Assembly: GCF_016584665.1 (NCBI RefSeq)
Contig: NZ_BBJB01000016.1
Location: forward strand, 124,001 to 188,000
Source: Pseudanabaena sp. lw0831
GTDB lineage: Bacteria > Cyanobacteriota > Cyanobacteriia > Pseudanabaenales > Pseudanabaenaceae
DNA length: 64,000 bases
Reading direction: 5' to 3'
Part shown: piece by piece, positions 27,650 to 36,188 of the stretch
How positions within the stretch are numbered: position 1 is the first letter of the stretch
How the letters are laid out: every line of letters begins with the position of its first letter
Translations under genes and position numbers: made by a program
Notes under the pieces: model-generated
Told to the model about the DNA's origin: nothing
The model's input: only the letters and a program-made list of their open reading frames with translations
Databases searched by the model: none

Positions 27650-27809
27650 TTAGATTTTTACCAAATTTTTGCTAATTACAAACTCTACAGTGCTTCCATT
27701 TGTTGGTCTAACATATGGCATTTCATTACTAACAGCAAGTAATCTCTCCAAAACATTAGTTAGGAGTGAGTCTACAAAAGTCGCTCTCCTAAATTGATCT
27801 ATGTATTTT

Positions 27810-28883
27810 CTATGTGATTTCTAGTTGGGAGTCATCGCCCACAAGAAACCTCAGAGCCTGTGGACGCTTAGGGGAAACTTTCATCGACACTCTTTGTCCG
27901 ATCACACTATCGACGATGCGTTGATGGATACCTGTGATTTTGGTATCACTAAGGATAACGCTATGTTCAATATCGGTTTCGATGATCGTAACGCGATCGC
28001 TAATACTGGTATAGGGACCAATGTAAGCATTTTCAAGATGGCAATTTTCGCCAATAATGACTGGTCCGCGAATTTTGCAACCAATAACTTGAGAGCCGAT
28101 ACCAATTGCTACGCGCCCACTAATACTACTGTCACTATCGATCTCTCCCAGATTCTGAGATTTTAATCTGGCATCAAGAACAATTTGATTAGCGGCAAGA
28201 ATATCATCTTTTTTGCCTGTATCTAACCACCAGCCCTCTAGCTCGGATGCTGATACATTTTTGTGAGTATCAATTAGTTGTTGGATCGCATCAGTGATTT
28301 CTAGCTCACCTCTAGCCGATGGGGAGATTTGGGCGATCGCCTCATGAATTGTCTTTTTAAAGAAGTACACCCCAACTAAAGCCAGATTTGATTCAGGCTG
28401 TTTTGGTTTTTCGACTAATTTGATCACTTTACCATCAGTATCAACAGTTGCCACGCCAAAAGCACTAGGATCAGCGACTTGGCGTAATAAAATCAACGCA
28501 TCTAGCTGCTTTTGGTTGAAATTGGTCAAAAATGTGTCTAATTGCGATTCGATCAGGTTGTCACCAAGAAACATAATGAAAGAGTCGTCACCAAGAAATA
28601 GCTGGGAGATCTTGACAGCATGGGCTAAACCTGCGGGTTTATCTTGAAGAATATAGGTAATATTTGCACCGAAGCGATCGCCATTACCTGTTTTGCTTTT
28701 TACTTCATCGCCAGTTTCGGGACTGATAACAATACCGATATCGTTTATGCCAACGGCGACAATACTTTCGATACAGTACCAAAGGATTGGTTTATTGGCA
28801 ACGGGTACTAACTGCTTTGCACCTGTATAGGTCAGTGGGCGTAATCTTGTACCTTTGCCACCAGAGAGAATTAGAGCTTTCAT
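27810..28883 (-). CDS. rfbA: Glucose-1-phosphate thymidylyltransferase (long form)
   Basis: This is a 357-residue enzyme with an N-terminal nucleotidyltransferase domain (LILSGGKGTRLRPLTYTGAKQ, FLGDNLI, GWWLDTGKKDDIL). A C-terminal left-handed beta-helix of hexapeptide repeats runs from about residue 250 (VAIGIGSQVIG, VIIGENCHLE). The long form is common in cyanobacteria and actinobacteria. It makes dTDP-glucose for the RfbB-RfbC-RfbD route. It is 42 bp from rfbD upstream. Some long-form relatives prefer UTP or other nucleotides, so dTTP is the best but not the only reading. Confidence 0.9.
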   Translation of the reverse strand: MKALILSGGKGTRLRPLTYTGAKQLVPVANKPILWYCIESIVAVGINDIGIVISPETGDEVKSKTGNGDRFGANITYILQDKPAGLAHAVKISQLFLGDDSFIMFLGDNLIESQLDTFLTNFNQKQLDALILLRQVADPSAFGVATVDTDGKVIKLVEKPKQPESNLALVGVYFFKKTIHEAIAQISPSARGELEITDAIQQLIDTHKNVSASELEGWWLDTGKKDDILAANQIVLDARLKSQNLGEIDSDSSISGRVAIGIGSQVIGCKIRGPVIIGENCHLENAYIGPYTSISDRVTIIETDIEHSVILSDTKITGIHQRIVDSVIGQRVSMKVSPKRPQALRFLVGDDSQLEIT

Positions 28884-28925
28884 ATTTTTGAATAGTAAAT
28901 GCTAGATAAAAATCACTAAGTGTTC

Positions 28926-29795
28926 TTATCTAGCTTGAATATAGGCTGCAAGAGCTTCTTGCCAAGGACGCATATGAAAATCAGTAATTTTGGGCAACTG
29001 ATTACTAATTAATGCTGAGTTCATCGGTCTGGTAGCTTTAGTAGGAAAATCCGAGGCAGGAATAGCTTCAATGGGATAATGAATACTAGCAAGACGAAGC
29101 GCCGCACTAGCAAATTCATGCCACGAACAACTCCCTGAATTAGCGCCATGAATGACCGATGTTGCGCCTTCTTGCAAAAGTACATCAAGCAATCTGGCCG
29201 CATCATAGGTATAGGTTGGCGACATAAATATGTCATTAACTACCTTGATTTGATCGCTAGCCTTGGCTTTTTTAATCATTGTTTCGACGAAATTACCACC
29301 CTTACCGCTTGCCCCCGCTTTCCCAAAGACACTGGAGATTCGCAAAATTAGCGATCGCTCAAGGGTTTGTTGGACTAGGTATTCCCCCGTAAGCTTGGAT
29401 GTGCCGTAGATATTAATTGGGTTAGGAATATCGGACTCTGTGTAAGGAGGTTGGCGATCGCCACGAAACACATAATCGGTACTGATGTACACACACACAG
29501 CGCCAATATCACGACAGGTTCGCGCCACATTTAACGCGCCGATCGCATTGACATCAAAAGCTGTATCCACTTCTTGCTCACAGTCATCGACACGCACATA
29601 GGCAGCACTATTGATCACCACATCAAATTTCTGGCTGGTTAAGACTTGATCAACAATGTCAGACTGTCTAATGTCAATATCGGATCGAGTTAAGGCGGTG
29701 AGTTGATAGCGATCGCATTGTGAAAAATGACTAGTAATATCCGAGCCTAATTGTCCATTTGCGCCAATTAAGGCAACTCTTAGAGGTTGACTCAT
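28926..29795 (-). CDS. rfbD: dTDP-4-dehydrorhamnose reductase
   Basis: This 289-residue SDR performs the last step to dTDP-L-rhamnose. The NAD(P) motif is ALIGANGQLGSDI and the catalytic pair YGTSKLTGEYL. The VCVYISTDYVFRG and PPYTESDIPNP stretches are diagnostic. I chose the ATG at 29795, which overlaps the rfbB stop as ATGA; the longer form to 29807 adds four residues. Downstream, rfbA follows after 42 bp. Confidence 0.94.
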   Translation of the reverse strand: MSQPLRVALIGANGQLGSDITSHFSQCDRYQLTALTRSDIDIRQSDIVDQVLTSQKFDVVINSAAYVRVDDCEQEVDTAFDVNAIGALNVARTCRDIGAVCVYISTDYVFRGDRQPPYTESDIPNPINIYGTSKLTGEYLVQQTLERSLILRISSVFGKAGASGKGGNFVETMIKKAKASDQIKVVNDIFMSPTYTYDAARLLDVLLQEGATSVIHGANSGSCSWHEFASAALRLASIHYPIEAIPASDFPTKATRPMNSALISNQLPKITDFHMRPWQEALAAYIQAR

Positions 29796-30811
29796 CGGGC
29801 ATACCACTGGTTGTAATGTTCTTGGAATACTTTCTTATCTTTGACTGCTTGCCACCAGTCAGAGTTTTGTTTGTACCAAGCTACAGTATGTGCCATACCG
29901 CGTTGAAAGTCCCATTGACGTTGCCAACCTAATGCTTCAGTTGCACTAGGATCGACGGAATAGCGGTAGTCATGTCCAGGACGATCGCTGACAGATTGCA
30001 TTAAGGATTCGGGGCGATCGAGCAGCCCTAAAATAGTTTTGGCAACCTCGATCCCATTGACTTCCATACGCGCACCAAGGTTATAAGCTCTACCACTTGT
30101 ACCTGCGTGCAGCACAGTATCAATGCCTGAGCAATGATCTTCAACATAGAGATAATCACGGACGGCGGAACCATCACCATAAATAGGTAAGGATTTTGAC
30201 TCTAGGGCATTGGTGATGAAGAGAGGAATAATTTTTTCAGGATATTGATACAGCCCGTAAGTATTCGATCCACGGGTAATTAACACATCTAAACCATAGC
30301 TAATACCATATGAGAAGACTAAATGCTCCGCTCCTGCTTTGGAGGCAGCATATGGACTACGAGGGGATAGGGTATCTGACTCTAGAGAATGGCGATCGCT
30401 ACCGACTAAATCTCCGTAGACTTCATCGGTGGAAACATGGAGAAAGCGTTTGATTTGATGTTTTCTTGCCGCTTCCAATAATAGTAATGTGCCTTCGATA
30501 TTGGTTCGGATGAATGGTAGTGGATCTCTCAGGCTGCGATCGACATGGCTTTCGGCAGCAAAATTGAGAATTGCATCGACACCCTTTACGGCTTTGTCCA
30601 CATCTTCAGGATTAGCAATATCGCCTTGGACGAAAGTAATGCGATCGCTAATATCCTTGAGATTATCTAAATTGCCTGCATACGTAAGCTTATCTAAGAC
30701 CACAATCTCCCAACTGGAATGATGGGTGAGGGCGTAATGTACATAATTAGAGCCGATAAAACCCGCCCCACCTGTAACAAGTACCTTTTGAAATTTTTCT
30801 ACTCGACTCAT
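29792..30811 (-). CDS. rfbB: dTDP-glucose 4,6-dehydratase
   Basis: This 339-residue extended SDR has VLVTGGAGFIGSNYVHY, the HVSTDEVYGDL strand, the SPYAASKAGAEHL catalytic pair, and RGSNTYGLYQYPEKIIPLF. It converts dTDP-glucose to dTDP-4-keto-6-deoxyglucose. Its ATG overlaps the rfbC stop (ATGA) and its stop overlaps the rfbD start, so the three rhamnose genes are translationally coupled. Length is normal. Confidence 0.96.
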   Translation of the reverse strand: MSRVEKFQKVLVTGGAGFIGSNYVHYALTHHSSWEIVVLDKLTYAGNLDNLKDISDRITFVQGDIANPEDVDKAVKGVDAILNFAAESHVDRSLRDPLPFIRTNIEGTLLLLEAARKHQIKRFLHVSTDEVYGDLVGSDRHSLESDTLSPRSPYAASKAGAEHLVFSYGISYGLDVLITRGSNTYGLYQYPEKIIPLFITNALESKSLPIYGDGSAVRDYLYVEDHCSGIDTVLHAGTSGRAYNLGARMEVNGIEVAKTILGLLDRPESLMQSVSDRPGHDYRYSVDPSATEALGWQRQWDFQRGMAHTVAWYKQNSDWWQAVKDKKVFQEHYNQWYAR

Positions 30812-31353
30812 GCAAACAACTCAGTTTCTTTTAGTAATTTACCAACAGCATCTTTAGCAGACAAAACTGGGGGGTGATCCAGTTGCCATGAGATCGCCAA
30901 TTCAGGATCGCTCCACAATAAACAGCGCTCCTCACTAGGAGCATAGTAATCTGTAGTTTTGTAGGAAACCTCGGCAATTTCAGACAATACAACAAAGCCG
31001 TGAGCAAATCCTGCGGGAATCCATAGTTGCTGATAGTTTTCTGCACTAAGAATATAACTTACCGATTTACCAAAAGTTGGAGAACTTTGTCGTAAATCTA
31101 CAGCGACATCTTGAATTATTCCTGCTAAAGCTCTGACTAATTTGCCTTGCGGCTTGCCAATTTGATAATGTAATCCTCGCAATACATTTTTTTGAGATCG
31201 TGAATGATTGTCTTGGACAAAGGTGAGATCTAAACCTGTTTTTTCGACAAAAACCTGGTGGTTGTAAGACTCATAAAAAAAGCCGCGCTGATCACCAAAC
31301 ACCCTAGGTGTAATTAGTAAAATATCAGGAATTGCTGTGATTTCAACTTTCAT
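30808..31353 (-). CDS. rfbC: dTDP-4-dehydrorhamnose 3,5-epimerase
   Basis: This 181-residue cupin-fold epimerase has PRVFGDQRGFFYESY, VLRGLHYQIGKPQGK with the catalytic His, and IPAGFAHGFVVLS. The ATG at 31353 fits the family; the frame extends to 31380 without conserved residues. It is the first gene of the 31 kb minus-strand locus and faces a divergent glycosyltransferase gene across a 183-bp region with a strong palindrome. It supplies dTDP-rhamnose synthesis together with rfbB, rfbD and rfbA. Confidence 0.95.
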   Translation of the reverse strand: MKVEITAIPDILLITPRVFGDQRGFFYESYNHQVFVEKTGLDLTFVQDNHSRSQKNVLRGLHYQIGKPQGKLVRALAGIIQDVAVDLRQSSPTFGKSVSYILSAENYQQLWIPAGFAHGFVVLSEIAEVSYKTTDYYAPSEERCLLWSDPELAISWQLDHPPVLSAKDAVGKLLKETELFA

Positions 31354-31446
31354 GCAAATATTGCGAGACATCAACCCCAAAATTATGTCTTAAAATCACC
31401 CATTTACTGCACTACTCTCTTCCCGCCGAAATAATAGACGTTGTAA

Positions 31447-31468
31447 AGTTAAGAACTAGTTCTTAACT
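31447..31468. promoter_or_regulatory. Perfect 22-bp palindrome in the divergent rfbC/GT2 promoter region
   Basis: The half-site AGTTAAGAACT is followed directly by its exact reverse complement, without a spacer. It lies 94 bp upstream of the rfbC start and 69 bp upstream of the divergent glycosyltransferase start. A loopless perfect palindrome at this place looks like an operator for a dimeric regulator rather than a terminator. No regulator gene is adjacent. Confidence 0.55.
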
Positions 31469-31536
31469 AGGAAAGGATTAAGCCCAAAGACACTTAGGGT
31501 TATAATCCTTTTTGCGATCGCAATAGGAGAAACACA

Positions 31537-32463
31537 GTGTCGGAAATGTTGTGGTCAGTGGTTGTACCAACTTATAACCGTCTACCGATTTTACAAAAAT
31601 GCCTTGCTGCATTAGAAAAACAGACCGTAACCCAGCCATACGAAATTTTGGTTGTTGATGATGGCTCATCGGATGGCACGGTTGAGTTTTTGACAGCTAA
31701 TAGCGATCGCTATCCACACCTGCGACTGTTAACGCAAGACCATGCGGCTGCGGCTACTGCCCGCAACTATGGCATTGATGCTGCACTTGGTAAATACATT
31801 GCCTTTGTCGATAGTGATATCACGGTTAATCCTGAATATCTTCAAGCTCATACTGAAACCCTTGCCCAAGGCGAAAAAGTTTATAGTTATGGACGGATCA
31901 TAGATACTAGTAATCTTGAATCTCCTGACTCTGAGGCTGTCTCAGCGATACCATATTTTACCGCTGCTATTTTCGATACTTGTAATTTAGCGATCGCCCG
32001 TAAATGGTTATTGGAAGCAGGAAAATTTGATACTGGGTTCTTCCAATATGGTTGGGAAGATTTTGAGCTAGGAATGCGGGTTAAAAAATTAGGCTTAAAA
32101 CGTTTGACCTGTGCGGGGGCGATCGCCTTCCATTACCATGCTAAGTTTTCGATCGACAAAATGCCTCGGTTACTCGATCTCGAAGAACAACGCGGTCGAA
32201 TGAGCATTATTTTTTATCAAAAACATCCCACTTTAGAAGTCAAGTTAATGATCCAAAAAACTTGGCTGCATTTAGCTCTTTGGGGAATTCTCACTCTTGG
32301 AGGGACGCTCAACGATCGCACGCTCAAGCCTTTATTAACATGGCTATGCGATCGGGGTAAATCGGAAGTTGCGATGGAAATCTTTCGGATTTATATGAAT
32401 TGGTACACGGTAATTTGGATGTATCGCAATTGGGATAAAGAAAGCAAGTTAATGTTCCGTTAA
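31537..32463 (+). CDS. Glycosyltransferase family 2
   Basis: This is a 308-residue GT2 enzyme with [46 protein letters not shown] and the acceptor-side [19 protein letters not shown] start is placed 8 nt after an AGGAG ribosome site; an ATG four codons further in is possible. It is transcribed away from the polysaccharide locus but probably adds a sugar to the same or a related glycan. Its stop overlaps the uvrC stop tail to tail (shared TTAA), so no separate terminator lies between them. Confidence 0.88.
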   Translation: MSEMLWSVVVPTYNRLPILQKCLAALEKQTVTQPYEILVVDDGSSDGTVEFLTANSDRYPHLRLLTQDHAAAATARNYGIDAALGKYIAFVDSDITVNPEYLQAHTETLAQGEKVYSYGRIIDTSNLESPDSEAVSAIPYFTAAIFDTCNLAIARKWLLEAGKFDTGFFQYGWEDFELGMRVKKLGLKRLTCAGAIAFHYHAKFSIDKMPRLLDLEEQRGRMSIIFYQKHPTLEVKLMIQKTWLHLALWGILTLGGTLNDRTLKPLLTWLCDRGKSEVAMEIFRIYMNWYTVIWMYRNWDKESKLMFR

Positions 32464-34379
32464 TCATTATTGCTGGCGTGATGGAAATGATCGTAAATAT
32501 GTTGTGCTAACTTCTTGCCGATACCGTCGGTTTCGGCGATCTGTTCGACTGTTGCTTGGCGGATATAATCAACGGAATGAAATTTTTCCAGCAGAATCTT
32601 TTGCCGATGATGCCCTAGACCAGTGATTTGATCGAGGTGCGATCGCTGCATTCTTTGACTGCGTTTTTTGCGATGAAACGTAATTGCAAAACGATGGGCC
32701 TCATCGCGCAAACGGCGCAATACTTGTACTCCTGCTCGTTCTGGATCGCCACCAATTAATGGATCAGACTGTTCTGGCAAAAAGATTTCCTCGCGTTTTT
32801 TTGCAAGGCTAATTACCGTCAGGCGATCTCGTAAACCCAACTTATCAATAATCTTCATTACCGACGAAAGTTGTCCTTTCCCACCATCGATCATTATTAA
32901 GTCAGGGAAATCACCCTCACTCATACTCCCCTCTCCCAAAGGGGGAGAGGGGCTGGGGGTGAGGGATTCCATTTCAAAAGCCGAATACTTCCTAAACCTT
33001 CTTGCAATCACTTCTGCGAGACTGGCAAAGTCATCAGAATGACCAGTCTGAATGTCTGGATTACGGATTTTGTAATGTCGATAATGTTGTTTCGCGGGAA
33101 TACCGTCGATAAAGACAACTTGACTCGCCACGGCATCGGAGCCTTGGATGTGAGAGATATCATATCCTTCGATCCGATGTGGCAAACTCTCAAGATTGAG
33201 AATTTCGGCTAAGTCTTCCAATCCTTGTAAATTACGATCGCTTTGTTTTTGAATCCGCGCTAATTCATACTGAGCATTGCGTTCCACCATTTCGATTAGT
33301 TCGGCTTTGAGTTGTCTTTGTGGTGTTGCGATCGCCACTTTGCGCCCTTTGCGATCGCTGAGCCATGCTTGCAAAATCTCCACTTCAGGAAGTTCCAATT
33401 GGGTATGTACCTCATTGGGGATTTCGACAGGATCGCAGTTTTGATAATGCGCTTCTAAAGTGCGTTGCAAAATCGCCTCAGGTACATCGCTTTGACTATC
33501 GGCAACAAAGGCTAATCGTCCGACAAGTCGCCCTGCTCGAATCTGGAATAGCTGAATGCAGGTATGTTGCTCATCCTGTGCCATGGCGATCGCATCGCGA
33601 GAAACGGTATCATCGGGCAGAGATACCTTTTGATTGGTTCCTAGATTTTGCAAAACTTGAATGCGATCACGGAGATCGGCAGCCTTCTCAAATTCTAAAG
33701 CCTCTGCCGCAGATTCCATTTTCTCGGTAAAAGTCTCAATCAACTCACTGGATCTACCTTGAAAAATCATGGCAACTCGCAGCATGATTTTGCGATATTC
33801 TTCTGGTGAAATTAGCTCCTGACATACCCCCGGACATAAGCCCATGTCATAGTTTAGACAAGGTCGATCCTTAAACATTGGTATTGGTCTTTGACGCAGT
33901 GGAAAGGCGCGTTTAATAATTCCCAAAGTTCGTTTGAGATTGAAGACATCCACGTATGGTCCATAATACTTATCCTTAGTTCCACCCATCTTCCGTTTGC
34001 GGGTAATAAAAATGCGCGGATAGTCCTCTGACCAAGTAATGCAGACGTAGGGATATTTTTTGTCGTCTTTGAGAAGGACGTTGTAATAGGGTTGATATTG
34101 CTTAATTAGATTCGCTTCGAGGGCGAGGGCTTCAGCTTCGGAGTCGGTGACGATAAACTCGATTTCATGGACTAGCTGCACCATCATCGCGATGCGAGGT
34201 GACAAATCTTGACTACTGCGAAAATACGATCGCACGCGATTGCGTAGAGCCTTAGATTTGCCGATATAAATCACACCATCATGGCGATCGCGCATAAAAT
34301 AAACTCCCGCTTCTAGAGGTATTTCTTTTAAACGCGCCTGTAATTTTTCGGAATCTTGCAGTAATTGCTCAGTCATCAT
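32460..34379 (-). CDS. uvrC: Excinuclease ABC subunit C
   Basis: UvrC makes the dual incision in nucleotide excision repair. Seen are the GIY-YIG nuclease near residue 25 ([21 protein letters not shown]), the UVR helix pair ([15 protein letters not shown]), the RNase-H-like C-terminal nuclease ([29 protein letters not shown]) and two C-terminal helix-hairpin-helix motifs ([23 protein letters not shown]). At 639 residues it is a little longer than usual, partly because a palindromic DNA repeat is translated in frame at about residues 472-489, in a linker between conserved blocks. Confidence 0.96.
   Translation of the reverse strand: MMTEQLLQDSEKLQARLKEIPLEAGVYFMRDRHDGVIYIGKSKALRNRVRSYFRSSQDLSPRIAMMVQLVHEIEFIVTDSEAEALALEANLIKQYQPYYNVLLKDDKKYPYVCITWSEDYPRIFITRKRKMGGTKDKYYGPYVDVFNLKRTLGIIKRAFPLRQRPIPMFKDRPCLNYDMGLCPGVCQELISPEEYRKIMLRVAMIFQGRSSELIETFTEKMESAAEALEFEKAADLRDRIQVLQNLGTNQKVSLPDDTVSRDAIAMAQDEQHTCIQLFQIRAGRLVGRLAFVADSQSDVPEAILQRTLEAHYQNCDPVEIPNEVHTQLELPEVEILQAWLSDRKGRKVAIATPQRQLKAELIEMVERNAQYELARIQKQSDRNLQGLEDLAEILNLESLPHRIEGYDISHIQGSDAVASQVVFIDGIPAKQHYRHYKIRNPDIQTGHSDDFASLAEVIARRFRKYSAFEMESLTPSPSPPLGEGSMSEGDFPDLIMIDGGKGQLSSVMKIIDKLGLRDRLTVISLAKKREEIFLPEQSDPLIGGDPERAGVQVLRRLRDEAHRFAITFHRKKRSQRMQRSHLDQITGLGHHRQKILLEKFHSVDYIRQATVEQIAETDGIGKKLAQHIYDHFHHASNND
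32912..32966. repeat. Palindromic interspersed repeat inserted in frame in uvrC
   Basis: The core is a 10-bp stem (CCCCTCTCCC / GGGAGAGGGG) around a 5-nt loop, with outer arms CCCTCAC and GTGAGGG. On the coding strand it reads [12 protein letters not shown], a phrase typical of translated cyanobacterial interspersed repeats of this C/T-rich type. It lies between two conserved uvrC blocks and keeps the frame. Confidence 0.75.
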
Positions 34380-34391
34380 CCAATTATACCC

Positions 34392-34621
34392 AAAGGCTGT
34401 TTCGCCCGCTATGCGGGCGAAACTAGCCGCGCAGCCAGAAGCCCTGCACTCAAGTGCAGGCTAAGAGCTAAAACCCGTTTCAACGGGTTGCGAAAACCAG
34501 CATCGCAAACTTGCACTCAAAGCTAGGCTTGAGTGTCAAACCATTTCAGCGGGTTACTTAGAAGTCTTTTTTAGTCTGCTTCAGCAGACTTGAGCTTTTA
34601 GCCAAGAACTTGAGTTCTTGG
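34392..34621. repeat. Cluster of short perfect hairpins between uvrC and aroC
   Basis: The gap holds at least five hairpins: 34400-34422 (10-bp stem, loop TAT), 34443-34460, 34472-34489, 34573-34590 and 34602-34621. The last four have 8- or 9-bp stems with only two unpaired bases. Their sequences differ from each other. The last one begins 2 bp after the aroC stop and could act in termination. No coding sequence is seen here. Confidence 0.75.
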
Positions 34622-34623
34622 AT

Positions 34624-35706
34624 TTAAATACTTACTGTTTTTTGGCTGAGATAGCGATCGCACAACACCAAAGCCACCATTGCCTCCACCATTGGCACGG
34701 CGCGAGGTAATACACAAGGGTCATGGCGACCTCGACCTGTGAGTGTGGTATCTTCACCCGTGACTGATACCGTCTTCTGCTCTAGCAAAATTGTCGCAGT
34801 GGGCTTAAAAGCAACTCGTAAAATGATATTTTCGCCGTTGGAAATGCCGCCTTGAATGCCGCCAGAATTATTAGTACGAGTGCGGATGCGATCGCCTTCC
34901 ATGTAGAACTCATCGTTATGCTCACGACCAGTTAAGCGAACACCATCAAATCCTGAACCAATCTCAAATCCCTTACTGGCTGGCAAAGACATCACTGCTT
35001 TGGCTAGATCCGCTTCCAATTTGTCAAATACAGGATCGCCCAAACCAACAGGTACATTTCGCGCCACACATTCGATGATGCCGCCGACGGAGTTGCCATC
35101 GCGACGGATTTTGTCGATGAAGTCGATCATTTTTTCCGCCATTTCAGGATTGGGACAGCGCAAAATGTTACTTTCCACTTGTTCCATTGTGACTGTATTC
35201 GGATCGATATCAGGCGCAACCATGTCTTTAACCTGTTTTACATAGGCAATGATTTCGACACCTGCGGCTTGTTTGAGGATTTTTTTAGCGATCGCACCTG
35301 CGGCAACCCGTCCGATCGTTTCCCTCGCCGAAGATCTACCGCCGCCTTGCCAATTACGAATGCCATATTTTGCTTGATAGGTGGCATCAGCATGGGATGG
35401 GCGGAACTTTTCAGCCATTTCGGAATAGTCTTGGCTACGAGCATCTTTGTTCTGCACCAAAATCATGATCGGTGTGCCGAGGGTTTTCCCTGCAAATACG
35501 CCTGACAAGATCTGAGCGCGATCATCTTCGCGGCGTGGGGTGACGATTTTGCTTTGTCCTGGTTTACGGCGATCGAGGTCAATTTGAATATCGGCTTCGC
35601 TCAGTTCTAGTTGTGGTGGGCATCCATCGATGATCGCTCCCACGCCCCCACCGTGAGATTCCCCAAAAGTCGTGACGCGAAATAAAGCCCCGAATGTACT
35701 GCCCAT
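34624..35706 (-). CDS. aroC: Chorismate synthase
   Basis: This 360-residue enzyme converts EPSP to chorismate, the last shikimate step, using reduced FMN. All three family signatures are present: [17 protein letters not shown] at the start, [20 protein letters not shown] in the middle, and [18 protein letters not shown] later. Length is normal. It is monocistronic as far as visible, with repeats on both sides. Confidence 0.97.
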   Translation of the reverse strand: MGSTFGALFRVTTFGESHGGGVGAIIDGCPPQLELSEADIQIDLDRRKPGQSKIVTPRREDDRAQILSGVFAGKTLGTPIMILVQNKDARSQDYSEMAEKFRPSHADATYQAKYGIRNWQGGGRSSARETIGRVAAGAIAKKILKQAAGVEIIAYVKQVKDMVAPDIDPNTVTMEQVESNILRCPNPEMAEKMIDFIDKIRRDGNSVGGIIECVARNVPVGLGDPVFDKLEADLAKAVMSLPASKGFEIGSGFDGVRLTGREHNDEFYMEGDRIRTRTNNSGGIQGGISNGENIILRVAFKPTATILLEQKTVSVTGEDTTLTGRGRHDPCVLPRAVPMVEAMVALVLCDRYLSQKTVSI

Positions 35707-35765
35707 GTTTAAATTTTGAATCCTAAAAAATACTAAAAATTAATGATGACCTAAGTTTGACCATT

Positions 35766-35869
35766 AAGTACCTCAGCATAATTAAATATAAAACCCCAAG
35801 AATCTGTACCGCCCGCTTAGCGGGCGGTACAGATTCTGGTTCTGGATTTTTAATTATGCTGAGGTACTT
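35766..35869. repeat. 104-bp nested palindrome (MITE-like) upstream of aroC
   Basis: Outer perfect arms of 21 bp (35766-35786 with 35849-35869, starting AAGTACCTCAGC) enclose an inner perfect 18-bp hairpin (35799-35816 with 35820-35837) with loop TTA and a GC-rich CCGCCCGC core. The two arm levels are separated by short unmatched segments of unequal sequence. It lies in the 482-bp gap between aroC and the CHAT gene, where no gene is seen. Confidence 0.85.
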
Positions 35870-36035
35870 ACTTAATTTTAACGTTAGTTCGACGAAGCCG
35901 AAAACATATGACTGCGATCGCTTCATATCGCTGCTCATTTTTTGCTTAACAAATAGTAGAAATTGCTGAATAAAAATCCTTTACTGTTTCAGGACTTCAT
36001 GATAATTTAGTCGGTAAGATAAGTTGTTGGAATTA

Positions 36036-36117
36036 AACGTAGGATGGGTTAGCGATAACGTAACCCATCATTGACAACTAATTGATGCGTTACGTTTCAC
36101 TAATGCATCCTACATTT
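36036..36117. repeat. GTAGGATG...CATCCTAC interspersed repeat
   Basis: Outer arms GTAGGATG (36039) and CATCCTAC (36106) enclose two inner stems, GATGGGTTA/TAACCCATC and GATGC/GCATC. This is the arrangement of a widespread cyanobacterial intergenic repeat with GATGGGTTA and GATGCGTTA halves. It ends about 70 bp before the CHAT-haemagglutinin start, so it may lie within that gene's leader. Confidence 0.75.
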
Positions 36118-36188
36118 AATCAAGCCTTCCTACTTAGATCTACTTTTTGCTGACAGTAGTTATTAATTTTTCTCTGGTGTGAGTTGAA

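Noticed and set aside
32460-32463. A terminator between the GT2 gene and uvrC
   Set aside because: The two stop codons share the bases TTAA, so no hairpin fits between the genes.
34392-34621. Possible CRISPR array or tRNA cluster
   Set aside because: The hairpins differ in sequence and spacing, and none has a tRNA cloverleaf or a repeated direct unit.
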